Assembly: GCA_027489535.1 (NCBI GenBank)
Contig: JAIXZO010000002.1
Span: 306,184 to 370,183, forward strand
Reading direction: 5' to 3'
Origin: Hyphomicrobiales bacterium
GTDB lineage: Bacteria > Pseudomonadota > Alphaproteobacteria > Rhizobiales > Beijerinckiaceae
DNA: 64,000 bases
The first letter of the stretch is position 1. Every line of letters starts with the position of its first letter. The position numbers and the translations under genes were made by a program. Of the stretch, positions 36,417 through 45,400 are shown in pieces. Below the pieces are notes generated by a model. That model made no database searches. It was not told the origin of the DNA and saw only the letters and a list, made by a program, of their open reading frames with translations.

Positions 36417-36589
36417 GAACAAAGGATCCTGAAGGCCGGAAAAACCGGTGGCGTCGTCGAAACTGCGCGAAGAATGGCGAAAAAGTTTCAACTTTCCCTT
36501 ACTGCTCCGACCACGAATGCGGGGAACATGGCCGGACCGGCGGTTTTTCCCGACGAGGCTTCGAGATCGCCTGCGGAGATGATGCCCGA

Positions 36590-37783
36590 ATGACGTCGCG
36601 CAGCGCCCTCGGCGCAAGGCTTTCCGTGCTTTACGCGGTCCAGTTCGCCTATCTCGGCATCCATGCGCCGTTCTTTCCGATGTGGCTGTCCTCGCGCGGG
36701 CTGCCCGCCGATACCGTGGGGCTGGTGCTGGCGCTGCCGATCGTGATTCGCGCGACCTCGGCCTATGCGGTCGCGGGGCTCGCGGACCGGCGGATCGGCG
36801 CGTTGAAGCTGCTCGGACTGCTGGGGGCGACCAGCGCGGCGGTGTGGATGATCCTGCTGCGGTTCGATCAATTGCCCGTCATCGTCGCGGTGACGGCGCT
36901 GACGGCGGTGTTGACCGCCGCGCTCGTGCCCTTGACCGACACCGTGACGCTCGATGCCGCAGGCGGGCATGACCGCATGTACGGCCGCGTCCGCATCTGG
37001 GGATCGGTGGGTTTTCTCGCGGCGATGCTCGCCGGCGGGCAAGCGATCGTGATGCTGGGCGCGGGGGCGGTGCCGGCCATGCTGGCGGGACTGTCTGCGA
37101 CGGCGGCGCTTTACGCCTTTCTTTCCCCGAGCCTCGCGGCCGCCTCCGAGCAACGACGCCGGCGCGCGGCCGAGACGGCCGTCGAACCCCTGCCGCGGCG
37201 GTTTTTGTGGGCGGCCGGCGGCATCGCCTGCATCCATGCGAGCCATTCCGTCATCAACGCCTTCGCGCCGATCCTGTGGACGAAGGCCGGGTTCGACGCG
37301 CTCACCGTCGGCATCTTTCTGGGGGTGGGCGTGGTGGCGGAAATCGCGTTGCTGATGCGGTTCGGCCGGACGGGCTTCGGTGCCCCCGTGTTCGGCATCC
37401 TGACGCTCGGCGCGGCGGCGGGCGTGCTGCGATGGGCGCTGATGGCGACCGGGCCGGGCGCGCTCGCGACAAGCGCTTTGCAGGTGCTGCACGCGTTGAG
37501 CTTCGGCGCGACGCTGATCGGCTCCATCGCCGCCGTTTCCAACCTCGTCCCCGAAGGCGAGCGGGCGAGGGCGCAAGGGCTGATCGCGGCGACGACGGCC
37601 GGCATTTCCGCGGCGGGCACGGCGACGTCGGGCCAGTTCGTCGAGGCGCTCGGCTTCGGGACGTTCGCGCTGATGGTGCCCTTGGCGCTGCTCGCGCTGG
37701 TGATGATCCGGATCGCCGCGGCGACGACCGGCGATCAGCCCCAGAGCGCGGGCGAAGGCGGGAAGACGACGCTGTCCTCGTAG
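36590..37783 (+). CDS. MFS transporter, phenylpropionate permease-like
   Basis: 397 residues with 12 predicted helices. The opening SVLYAVQFAYLGIHAPFFPMWL and the GRVRIWGSVGFLAAMLAGG segment are typical of the MFS_1-like/PPP group that includes HcaT and LacY relatives. The substrate is not known. The last 49 bp overlap the convergent dgcA-like gene on the other strand. Confidence 0.83.
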   Translation: MTSRSALGARLSVLYAVQFAYLGIHAPFFPMWLSSRGLPADTVGLVLALPIVIRATSAYAVAGLADRRIGALKLLGLLGATSAAVWMILLRFDQLPVIVAVTALTAVLTAALVPLTDTVTLDAAGGHDRMYGRVRIWGSVGFLAAMLAGGQAIVMLGAGAVPAMLAGLSATAALYAFLSPSLAAASEQRRRRAAETAVEPLPRRFLWAAGGIACIHASHSVINAFAPILWTKAGFDALTVGIFLGVGVVAEIALLMRFGRTGFGAPVFGILTLGAAAGVLRWALMATGPGALATSALQVLHALSFGATLIGSIAAVSNLVPEGERARAQGLIAATTAGISAAGTATSGQFVEALGFGTFALMVPLALLALVMIRIAAATTGDQPQSAGEGGKTTLSS

Positions 37784-38721
37784 CGCAGGCCGTCCGGACG
37801 ATCCTCGGCCAGCAGCAGCGGCCCGTCGAGATCGACGAAGCGGGCCTTCGGCGTCAGCAGCATCGCCGGGGCCATGCCGAGCGACGTGCCGACCATGCAG
37901 CCCACCATGACGGCGAGGCCGAGACGCTCCGCCTCCGCCACCGCGGCCAGCGCCTCCGTGAGGCCGCCGGTCTTGTCGAGCTTGATGTTGACCGCGTCGT
38001 AACGGCCGGCGAGGGCCGAGAAGTCACCCCCGACATGCGCGCTTTCGTCGGCGCAGATCGGCAGCGGGTGGTCGAAGGTTTCGAGGACGGCGTCTTCGTC
38101 CGCCGGAAGCGGCTGCTCGACCATGTCGACCCCGGCATCGATGCAGGCGGCGAGATTGGTCGCGAGCGTATCGGCGCGCCACCCCTCATTGGCGTCGACG
38201 ATGAGCGTGGCGTCGGGCGCGGCCTTGCGGACGGCCGCGAGGCGCAGCACGTCTTCCGCGCCGCCGCCGAGCTTGATTTTGAGGATCGGCCGCTCCGCCG
38301 CCCGAACGGCGGCTGCCGCCATCTCGGCCGGTGCGCCGAGGCTGATGGTGAAGGCGGTGGTGACGGGGGCGATGCGGTCGATGCCCGCAAGGACATGCGC
38401 GGGAACGCCGGCGAGCTTGGCTTCCAGATCCCACAAGGCGCAATCGAGCGCGTTGCGCGCCGCGCCCGGCGGCATGGCGGCGCGGAGCGCCTCGCGCGTG
38501 CAGCCTTCCGTGACGATGCCGCGCGCGCTTTCGATTTCCCGGCACACGGTTTCGACCGTTTCGCCGTAGCGCGCGTAAGGAACGCATTCGCCGCGCCCGC
38601 GTCTACCGTCCTGCTCCAGCAAGACGACGACGACCATGGCCTTGGTGCGCGAACCGCGCGCAATCGTGAAGCTGCCGGCGATGGGCCACGTCTCGGCCGA
38701 GATACCCATGCGCCGCTTCAT
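37735..38721 (-). CDS. dgcA: Enolase-superfamily racemase/epimerase (DgcA-like)
   Basis: 328 residues. The N-terminal capping domain is followed by a TIM barrel carrying the muconate-lactonizing/epimerase residues: KIK in ILKIKLGG, metal ligands in VDANEGW, VEQPLP and CADES, and the second catalytic Lys in NIKLDKTGG. This pattern fits L-Ala-D/L-Glu epimerases and the related N-acetyl-D-glutamate racemase DgcA of rhizobia. The usual partner dgcN (acetyltransferase-like) is not in the window, so the choice between the two activities is open. Start supported by a GGGGA site. Confidence 0.78.
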   Translation of the reverse strand: MKRRMGISAETWPIAGSFTIARGSRTKAMVVVVLLEQDGRRGRGECVPYARYGETVETVCREIESARGIVTEGCTREALRAAMPPGAARNALDCALWDLEAKLAGVPAHVLAGIDRIAPVTTAFTISLGAPAEMAAAAVRAAERPILKIKLGGGAEDVLRLAAVRKAAPDATLIVDANEGWRADTLATNLAACIDAGVDMVEQPLPADEDAVLETFDHPLPICADESAHVGGDFSALAGRYDAVNIKLDKTGGLTEALAAVAEAERLGLAVMVGCMVGTSLGMAPAMLLTPKARFVDLDGPLLLAEDRPDGLRYEDSVVFPPSPALWG

Positions 38722-38799
38722 GATGTCCCCGCCTCGACTTCGACCCGATTCGCACGATATGTCCGGTTATCCGGCGTCTCAACCGCGGTTTGAACCGAT

Positions 38800-39933
38800 A
38801 TGACGCAAGCACCCGGAAGTTCCATCGAAAATGACGGCGGCGCGCTGCGCGTCCGTCTGGAAGGCGATTGGGTTTCCGCCGGCGGTTCCGCGCTCGAGCG
38901 CGCGGCCGACGAGTTGGCCGCCAAGACGAAGGGCGCGGCCGAGGTCGTGTTCGACCTGCGCGCGCTCGGCGGGCTCGACACGATGGGGGCGTGGCTCATC
39001 AACCGGTTGCGCGCCGGATTGGACGCCGCGGGCGCGCGCATCGCCGTGGACGGCGGCGAGCGTCGCCATGCCATCCTGCTCGAAGAGATCGTCTTCCGCG
39101 AGTTTCCCGGAGAGGATGCGGGCAAGGGTTGGACGGTCGTCGAGGTTCTCGCCGATACCGGAAAGGCCGTGACCTCCGCCGGCCGCGACATGATCGGCGG
39201 CGTGGCGTTTCTGGGCGAGGTGGTGACTGCACTCGGCCGGCTTGTGGTGAACCCCTCGCATTTTCGTTACCGCTCGGTGGTGCATCACTTGGAACAGGTC
39301 GCCTTCCGCGGCGTGCCGATCGTGGTGCTCATCTCGTTCCTGGTCGGGGCCATCGTCGCGCAGCAGGGCATCTTTCAGCTCAACCGCTTCGGCGCGACGC
39401 TGTTCGTGGTGGATCTGATCGGCATTCTCGTGCTTCGCGAATTGGGGGTGCTGCTCACCTCCATCATGGTCGCGGGCCGTTCCGGCTCGGCTTTCACGGC
39501 CGAAATCGGCTCCATGAAGATGCGCGAGGAAATCGACGCGCTGCGGGTGATGGGGCTCGACCCGGTGGAAGTGCTGGTGGTGCCGCGCATTCTGGCGCTC
39601 GTCATCGGCCTGCCGTTGATCACCTTTCTCGCCGACCTTGCCGCGTTGCTCGGCGGCGGCGTGGTCGGCATCATCTATGGCGGCATCAGCCCGGACGTGT
39701 TCGTCTCGCGGCTGCGCGCCGCCATCGGCTTCAACACCTTCATGGTGGGCCTCATCAAAGCCCCGTTCATGGCCGTGGTGATCGGCATCATCGCGTGCAT
39801 CGAAGGCTTGGCGGTGAAGGGCTCGGCGGAATCGCTGGGGCGGCAGGTGACGTCCTCCGTAGTGAAGGCCATCTTCATGGTCATCGTCGTGGACGGGCTG
39901 TTCGCGATGTTCTTCGCGGCGATCCGGTATTGA
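38800..39933 (+). CDS. mlaE: Mla-type lipid ABC permease with N-terminal STAS domain
   Basis: 377 residues. Residues 10-100 form a STAS-like domain (AEVVFDLRALGGLDTMGAWLI). Residues 130-377 are an MlaE permease: FRGVPIVVLISFLVGAIVAQQ, LVLRELGVLLTSIMVAGRSGSAF and MKMREEIDALRVMG are the family core, including the ATPase-coupling helix. MlaE moves phospholipids between the two membranes. In E. coli the STAS part is a separate protein (MlaB); here it is fused. First gene of mlaE-mlaF-mlaD-lipoprotein. Confidence 0.93.
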   Translation: MTQAPGSSIENDGGALRVRLEGDWVSAGGSALERAADELAAKTKGAAEVVFDLRALGGLDTMGAWLINRLRAGLDAAGARIAVDGGERRHAILLEEIVFREFPGEDAGKGWTVVEVLADTGKAVTSAGRDMIGGVAFLGEVVTALGRLVVNPSHFRYRSVVHHLEQVAFRGVPIVVLISFLVGAIVAQQGIFQLNRFGATLFVVDLIGILVLRELGVLLTSIMVAGRSGSAFTAEIGSMKMREEIDALRVMGLDPVEVLVVPRILALVIGLPLITFLADLAALLGGGVVGIIYGGISPDVFVSRLRAAIGFNTFMVGLIKAPFMAVVIGIIACIEGLAVKGSAESLGRQVTSSVVKAIFMVIVVDGLFAMFFAAIRY

Positions 39934-40739
39934 TGATGGACACGCGCAGCCATCCCCGCAACACGGCGCCCGTCGCCGCGGACCCGATCATCCGGGTGCG
40001 CGGGCTCGTGGTCGGATTCGGCGAGAAGATCATCATGGACGGGCTCGATCTCGACGTGGAGCGCGGCGAGATCCTCGGCTTCGTGGGCGCGTCCGGCACC
40101 GGGAAATCCGTGCTGATGCGGACCATTTTGGGGTTGGTGCAGAAGCGCGCGGGGACCATCGAGGTGTTCGGGCAGAATACGGACGAGGTTCCGCCCGGAC
40201 TGCATCGTGCGCTGGAACGGCGCTGGGGCGTCCTTTTCCAACAAGGCGCGTTGTTCTCCTCCCTCGACGTGAGGCAGAACGTGCAGGTGCCGATGCGTGA
40301 ATATCTCGATCTCTCGCCCAAGCTGATGAACGAGTTGGCCGACCTGAAGCTCGAGATGGTGGGGCTGAAGGCCGATGTCGGCTCGAAAAGCCCGTCGGAA
40401 CTGTCGGGCGGCATGATCAAGCGCGTGGCTTTGGCGCGGGCGCTCGCGCTCGACCCCGAAATCGTGTTTCTGGACGAGCCGACCTCGGGGCTCGACCCCA
40501 TCGGCGCGGGCGATTTCGACGAGCTGATCGCCACGCTTCAGAAGACCTTGGGTCTGACCGTCTTCATGGTGACCCATGATCTGGGGAGCCTCTACAGCGT
40601 GTGCGACCGCATCGCCGCGCTGGGGAGAGGCAAAGTGATCGCGCAAGGCGACATCGAGACGATGCTGGCCTCCGACGATCCTTGGTTGCGGACCTATTTC
40701 CACGGCAAGCGCGCCGAAGCGATGAACCCGAGGGCTTAG
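39933..40739 (+). CDS. mlaF: Mla-type lipid ABC transporter ATPase
   Basis: A 268-residue ATPase with GASGTGKSV (Walker A), LSGGMIKRVALARALA (signature) and IVFLDEPTSGLDP (Walker B), and an H-loop in VTHDL. GLVVGFGEKIIMDGLDLDV is typical of MlaF. It powers lipid movement by MlaE. The start codon overlaps the mlaE stop by one base (TGATG); a second ATG follows directly. MlaD starts 7 bp after its stop. Confidence 0.94.
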   Translation: MMDTRSHPRNTAPVAADPIIRVRGLVVGFGEKIIMDGLDLDVERGEILGFVGASGTGKSVLMRTILGLVQKRAGTIEVFGQNTDEVPPGLHRALERRWGVLFQQGALFSSLDVRQNVQVPMREYLDLSPKLMNELADLKLEMVGLKADVGSKSPSELSGGMIKRVALARALALDPEIVFLDEPTSGLDPIGAGDFDELIATLQKTLGLTVFMVTHDLGSLYSVCDRIAALGRGKVIAQGDIETMLASDDPWLRTYFHGKRAEAMNPRA

Positions 40740-40746
40740 AACCACG

Positions 40747-41700
40747 ATGGAAACCCGTGCGAATTATGCGCTTGTCGGTTTGTTCACGCTGTCGGTGATC
40801 GCGGGGGCGCTCGCCTTCGTGTGGTGGTTCTCCGGGCGCGACGCGCGTTCGCGCTACGTGCCTTATCGCGTGGTGTTCACGGGCTCCGTCTCCGGCCTGA
40901 GCCGCGGATCGGCCGTGCTGTTCAACGGCTTGCGCGTGGGCGAGGTGGTGCAGATCAACATCGACCGGCAAAACCCGAGCCGCGTGTTCGCCCGCGTGGA
41001 AGTGGACCCCGACACGCCGATCAGCGCGGATACGCGCGCCAAGCTGGAATTTCAGGGTTTGACGGGCGCGGCCGCAGTGCAGCTGGCGGGCGGCGGGCCG
41101 CAATCGCAGCCGCTGCCCCCGCCGCCCAAGGGCGAGTTGCCGACCATCGTGGCCGACCGTTCGGAATTCCAGAACCTGCTCGAAAGCGCGCAGACCATCG
41201 CGCGCAAGGCCGACGAGGTGCTGGGCAAGATCGACGCGCTGGTGACTGTCAATCAAGGCGCGATCAACAATACCGTGCGCAACATCGAAACGTTCTCGAC
41301 GGCGCTTGCGGGCAGCGGCGACGACATCGCCTCGACCATCCGCAACGCCAACGAGTTGACCGCGAAGCTGAGCGGGTCGGCCGACCGGCTCGATGCCGCG
41401 TTGAAGAACGTGGAGCAGTTCGTGGGTTCGCCCGAGGCCAAGGGCGCGCTGGCGGAACTGGGCGAGACCGCGACGGCGTTCCGCCGTTTGGCGGAAAACC
41501 TCGACAAGCGTACCGCCGAGCTGACGGCCGGCATCGGCCGGGTGACGGGGGCGGGCATCCGCGAGATCGAGCAGTTGACCACCGAAGGGCGGCGTACCTT
41601 GGGCGAGTTCAACCGTGTATTGCGGGATTTCGAGCGCAACCCGCAGCAGCTTCTTTTCGGTAGCAAGCCCGGCCTTCCCCAATACAATGGCCGGTACTGA
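40747..41700 (+). CDS. mlaD: MCE-domain lipid-binding protein (MlaD)
   Basis: A 317-residue protein anchored in the inner membrane by one N-terminal helix (LVGLFTLSVIAGALAFVWWF). An MCE domain follows at about residues 38-115 (VFTGSVSGLSRGSAVLFNGLRVGEV), then a long helical tail with repeated ELTAKLSGSADRL-like segments. MCE rings receive phospholipids from MlaE and carry them across the periplasm. The tail is longer than in E. coli MlaD (183), which suggests a longer needle-like reach. Confidence 0.92.
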   Translation: METRANYALVGLFTLSVIAGALAFVWWFSGRDARSRYVPYRVVFTGSVSGLSRGSAVLFNGLRVGEVVQINIDRQNPSRVFARVEVDPDTPISADTRAKLEFQGLTGAAAVQLAGGGPQSQPLPPPPKGELPTIVADRSEFQNLLESAQTIARKADEVLGKIDALVTVNQGAINNTVRNIETFSTALAGSGDDIASTIRNANELTAKLSGSADRLDAALKNVEQFVGSPEAKGALAELGETATAFRRLAENLDKRTAELTAGIGRVTGAGIREIEQLTTEGRRTLGEFNRVLRDFERNPQQLLFGSKPGLPQYNGRY

Positions 41701-41734
41701 CGTGAATCGGCTCGGATTCGATCCCGAAAGGAGC

Positions 41735-42337
41735 ATGGCTTTGCGGAGAAAGACGGTTCTGCGTACGCTCTCCGCCTCGCTGGTCTCGTTGTGTGCGGCC
41801 TGCGCATCCGCGCCGCCGCCCGAGAATTACGCGCTGGGCCGCTCTTCGACGCCGCGCACGCTGCAACCCCTGAAGCGGCAGCTTCTGGTCGCCGAGCCCG
41901 GCGCGATCCAGCCGCTCGACGGCGATCAATTCCTCGTGTCGTCCGGCGGACGCTACGCCATGATCGGCGGCGGGCGCTGGTCGGACCGCATTCCGCGACT
42001 TCTGCAGCTGCGCATCCTGCAGGCCTTCGAGAGCCAGGGACGCGCGGTGGGCCGCGTCGGCTCCGGCCTCAACGGCGACCTCATCCTCGCCGTCGACCTG
42101 CGCGCGTTCGAAATCGCGCAGACGGGTGCGGCGGGCGAGGGGCCGAGCGGGGAGATCGACGTGACCGCCCGCATCGTCGAGGCGCAGACCGGACGCATTC
42201 TCGCCGCGCGCAGCTTTCGCGCTTCGAGCCCCGCGACGGGGGTGAGCGCCTCCGAGGCTGCGGCCGCGCTGGATGCGGCGGTGGAGCGGCTGATGCCGCA
42301 GCTCACGCGATGGTCCATCGGCATCGCCGGGCAGTGA
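41735..42337 (+). CDS. ABC-type transport auxiliary lipoprotein (PqiC/DUF330-like)
   Basis: 200 residues. It has a short signal with a Cys-containing lipobox region (SLVSLCAAC near residue 22). The mature domain has the ABC-trans_aux fold features: YALGRSSTPRTL, LLVAEPGAIQPLDGDQFLV, RWSDRIPRLLQLRILQAFE and a C-terminal helix. Such lipoproteins accompany MCE transporters and probably receive lipid at the outer membrane. A CGAAAGGAGC site supports the ATG. Last gene of the operon, ended by the hairpin at 42370. Confidence 0.88.
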   Translation: MALRRKTVLRTLSASLVSLCAACASAPPPENYALGRSSTPRTLQPLKRQLLVAEPGAIQPLDGDQFLVSSGGRYAMIGGGRWSDRIPRLLQLRILQAFESQGRAVGRVGSGLNGDLILAVDLRAFEIAQTGAAGEGPSGEIDVTARIVEAQTGRILAARSFRASSPATGVSASEAAAALDAAVERLMPQLTRWSIGIAGQ

Positions 42338-42369
42338 TCGCCGCGTTCTGAGACGTCGACGAGGACACG

Positions 42370-42398
42370 AAAAAGCCCCGGTCATGCCGGGGCTTTTT
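42370..42398. terminator. Strong bidirectional rho-independent terminator
   Basis: AAAAAGCCCCGG, a five-base loop TCATG, then CCGGGGCTTTTT: a perfect 12-bp stem whose A/T ends provide a U-tract in both directions. It lies between the convergent mla lipoprotein gene and the giant coiled-coil gene and should end both transcripts. Confidence 0.9.
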
Positions 42399-42420
42399 CA
42401 ATTCGTCGCTGCGTCCGCGA

Positions 42421-45400
42421 TCAGGCGATGCGGCCGCTGGCATAAACGAGGAGCGCGTAAACCTTGCCCTCGCTGGAATTCATGATGGTGCGCGACAGGC
42501 CGGGACCGCGGTCGCCCGAGCCGATCTCGCGCAGGAGATCGTCGAACTTGCCGACATAGGCCTCGACGATGTCGCGGAAGCCCGCGTCGCGGCGGTAGCG
42601 CAGCTTGTACTCTTCCGCGCGGGTCTCGCCTTCGGGGGTGAACGTGGCGCGCAGGCCCGGACGGCGGTCGCCGCGGTTCCAGCGATCCCAGAAGGCGGAG
42701 AGGGCGTCCTGACGGACGAAGCGACCGGCTTCGGCCGTGATCTTGGCGATGAGCTCCATCGTGGCCGGCGTGTCCTGCGCGGCCGCGGCGGGAGCGTCTT
42801 CCTCCGAGGCGCGGGCGAGGAGATCGGACAGCCAACCGCCGAGGGCCGCATCGTCCTTGCTCTCGGGCGCGGGGGCTTCGTTGCGGCCCGTGCGGCGGGG
42901 CGCAAAGCTCTCGAGGATCGGACGCAGCGGGCGCTCCTCGCCGGTGCGGGCGGGTTCGGCCGGCGGCACGAAGGGCGCGGGTTCGGGGCGGGCGACCGGC
43001 GGCTCGGCCCGGAAGACGGGCACGGGCACCGGAGCGGGCTCGCGGAACGAGGGAGCCGGGGCGGGCGCAGGCTCCGCGATGCGGGGCGCGGGACGCGAGG
43101 CGACCGGCTTGGGCGCGGTCACCGGCGCGAAGCCCGTGGAGGCGCCCGCGACGCCGTTGAGCTCTTCGAGCGCCTTGAGCTGATCGTCGATCATGCTGCG
43201 GACGGCCGATGCGGCCTGCTGGGACTCGCGGGGCAGGTCGACGAGCGTGCGGCGCAGCTCCGAGCGGGTCTCTTCCAGTTCGCGCGAGACATGGCCGGTG
43301 ACGGAGCGAAGTTCGTCCGCCGTCGCACGGAAACGTTCCGTGGTGGTGGCGAGCGCGTCGCCCATCTCGTGCAGGCTGCCCTCATAGGTCTCGCGCAGGC
43401 CGGCGGCGATGCGCTCGCGCTCGCGGACGACCGCGTTGCGGACGGTTTCGAGCTGCTGGTCGAGCGCTTCCGAGGTGGCCCCGGAGGCGTCGGCGAGAAG
43501 CGCGCCGATTTCGCGGGCGCGGCCCTCGGCGTCGCGCAGCGAGTTGGCGACCATCGAGGAATAGACGCGCGACATGGAGTCGAACTCTTCGCTGCGGCGC
43601 GAGATCTCTTCCATGAGGCGCGCCAGCGTCTGCTCGCGCTCGGCCGCCGTGTCCTGAATGCGGCGGTCGAGCTGACCGATCGCCTCGGCGGTGGAGTTGA
43701 GGGCGCGCAGCTGCTCGCCGGCGATGCCGTTGAGGCGGCGGATCTTCTCGTCGGCGGCGACGGACAGTTCGGAGATGTGAGCGTCGAAACGCTCGGAGAT
43801 GAGGCTGGTGGAGGCGGTCAGCGCGCGGATCTGCTCGCCCGTGATCTCGGACAAGTTGCGGATCTGCTCGTCGGCGACGGCCGCGAGACCGGTGATGTTG
43901 GAGTCGAAGCGTTCCGCGATCGCGCTCGCCTCGCGCAGCACCGCCGCGCTGGAGGAGCGGAGCGTTTCGGCCTGCTGGGCGAGACGCTCGCCGGCGGCGC
44001 CGGTGTCGCGGTGGACGAGTTCGAGGGTGTGTTCGAGCGACTGGACGCGGGCTTCCAGCACTCCGTCGAGCTGCTGCAGGCTGTCGCCCGCGCCGGCCAC
44101 GACCGCGCCGAGGGAGCGGCTGAGGGTTTCGACGCGACCGAGGAGCGGATCGGCCTGGTCGCGCAGGGCGTTCGAGAGGGCGGCGAACTGTTCGGCCGTC
44201 TGGGCGCTGCGCTCTTCCATCGCGACGCGAAGGGTGGAGGACGCCTCGTCGACGGTCTGAACCAGTTCGCGGCCGCGTTCGCGCAGCACGCCGGTGATGG
44301 AGACGCTGCGGCCTTCGAGCGTGCGCAGGACCGCCTCGCCGACGCCCGCGATCTCGCGGGTGACGGACTCGCCGGCCGTGGTGAGCGAGGAGGTGACCAG
44401 TTCGCTCTGACCGCGGATCTGTTCGACCAGTTCCGCGCCGCGCCCGTCGAAGAGGGCGGCGAGTTCTTCGACGCGCGATCCGAGAACGCTCGAGATGTTG
44501 GCCGAACGGGAGGTGAGGGTTTCGACGAGGGTGCTGCTGCGGTTGTCGATGGATTCGACGAGCCCCGCCAAGCGGCCCGCCACGTTGTCTTCCAGGCGCT
44601 GCACGCCCTGTTCGAGCGTGATGGAGAGTTCCGCCGTGCGGTCGGAAATCGCCGAGGTGAGGGCGCCGGCCTGGCCGTTGAGCTGCTCGACCAGTTCGGA
44701 CGAGCGGTTGACGACGGTCTGCTCGAAGGCGGCGGCGCGGTCGTCCAAAGCGATGCGGACGCTGTCGGCGCTCTCGCCGAGCGACTTGGCCGCTTCCAAC
44801 GCCGAGGCGGCGATGGCTTCGGACAGGGTGCGCGAGCGCGTGGCCAAGCCGTCGTCGATCTTGGTGAAGATGTCTTCGAGACGGTTGCCTATCTCGTCGG
44901 TGCTGCGCTGCGTGCGGTCCTCGAAGGCCGCCAGACGGGTGTCGATGAACTCGCCCGCTTCCGCCGTGCGCTTGGCGATGCCCGTTTCGAGGGCTTCGCC
45001 GCGGGTGTTGAAGAGGTTCTGCAGCGCTTCGAAGCGGACGTCGATGCGCTGGCCGAAGGAGGCGGTGGCCTGTTCGACGGAGGAGGCGATGGCCTCGCCG
45101 CGCACGAGAACCTTGGACTCGATGCCCGACAGCTGATCGGCGAGCGAGGTCGAGCGCTGATCGAGCGCGTCGACGACGGCGCGCGAACGCTCGGTGAGGG
45201 CGGTCTCGAAGGCGGAGACGCGGGTCTCGAAATTCTGCTCGAATTCGGAGCTGCGGACGGCGAAGGAGTCCTCGAAGTTGCGCAGGCGTCCGTCGACGAG
45301 CGACTGGAACTGCGTGCTGCGCTGCTCGATGACGCCGGCGACCACGTCGGCCCCGCGGTTGAGGCTTTCGCTGACCTTGGCGCTTTCCTGCGCCATGGCG

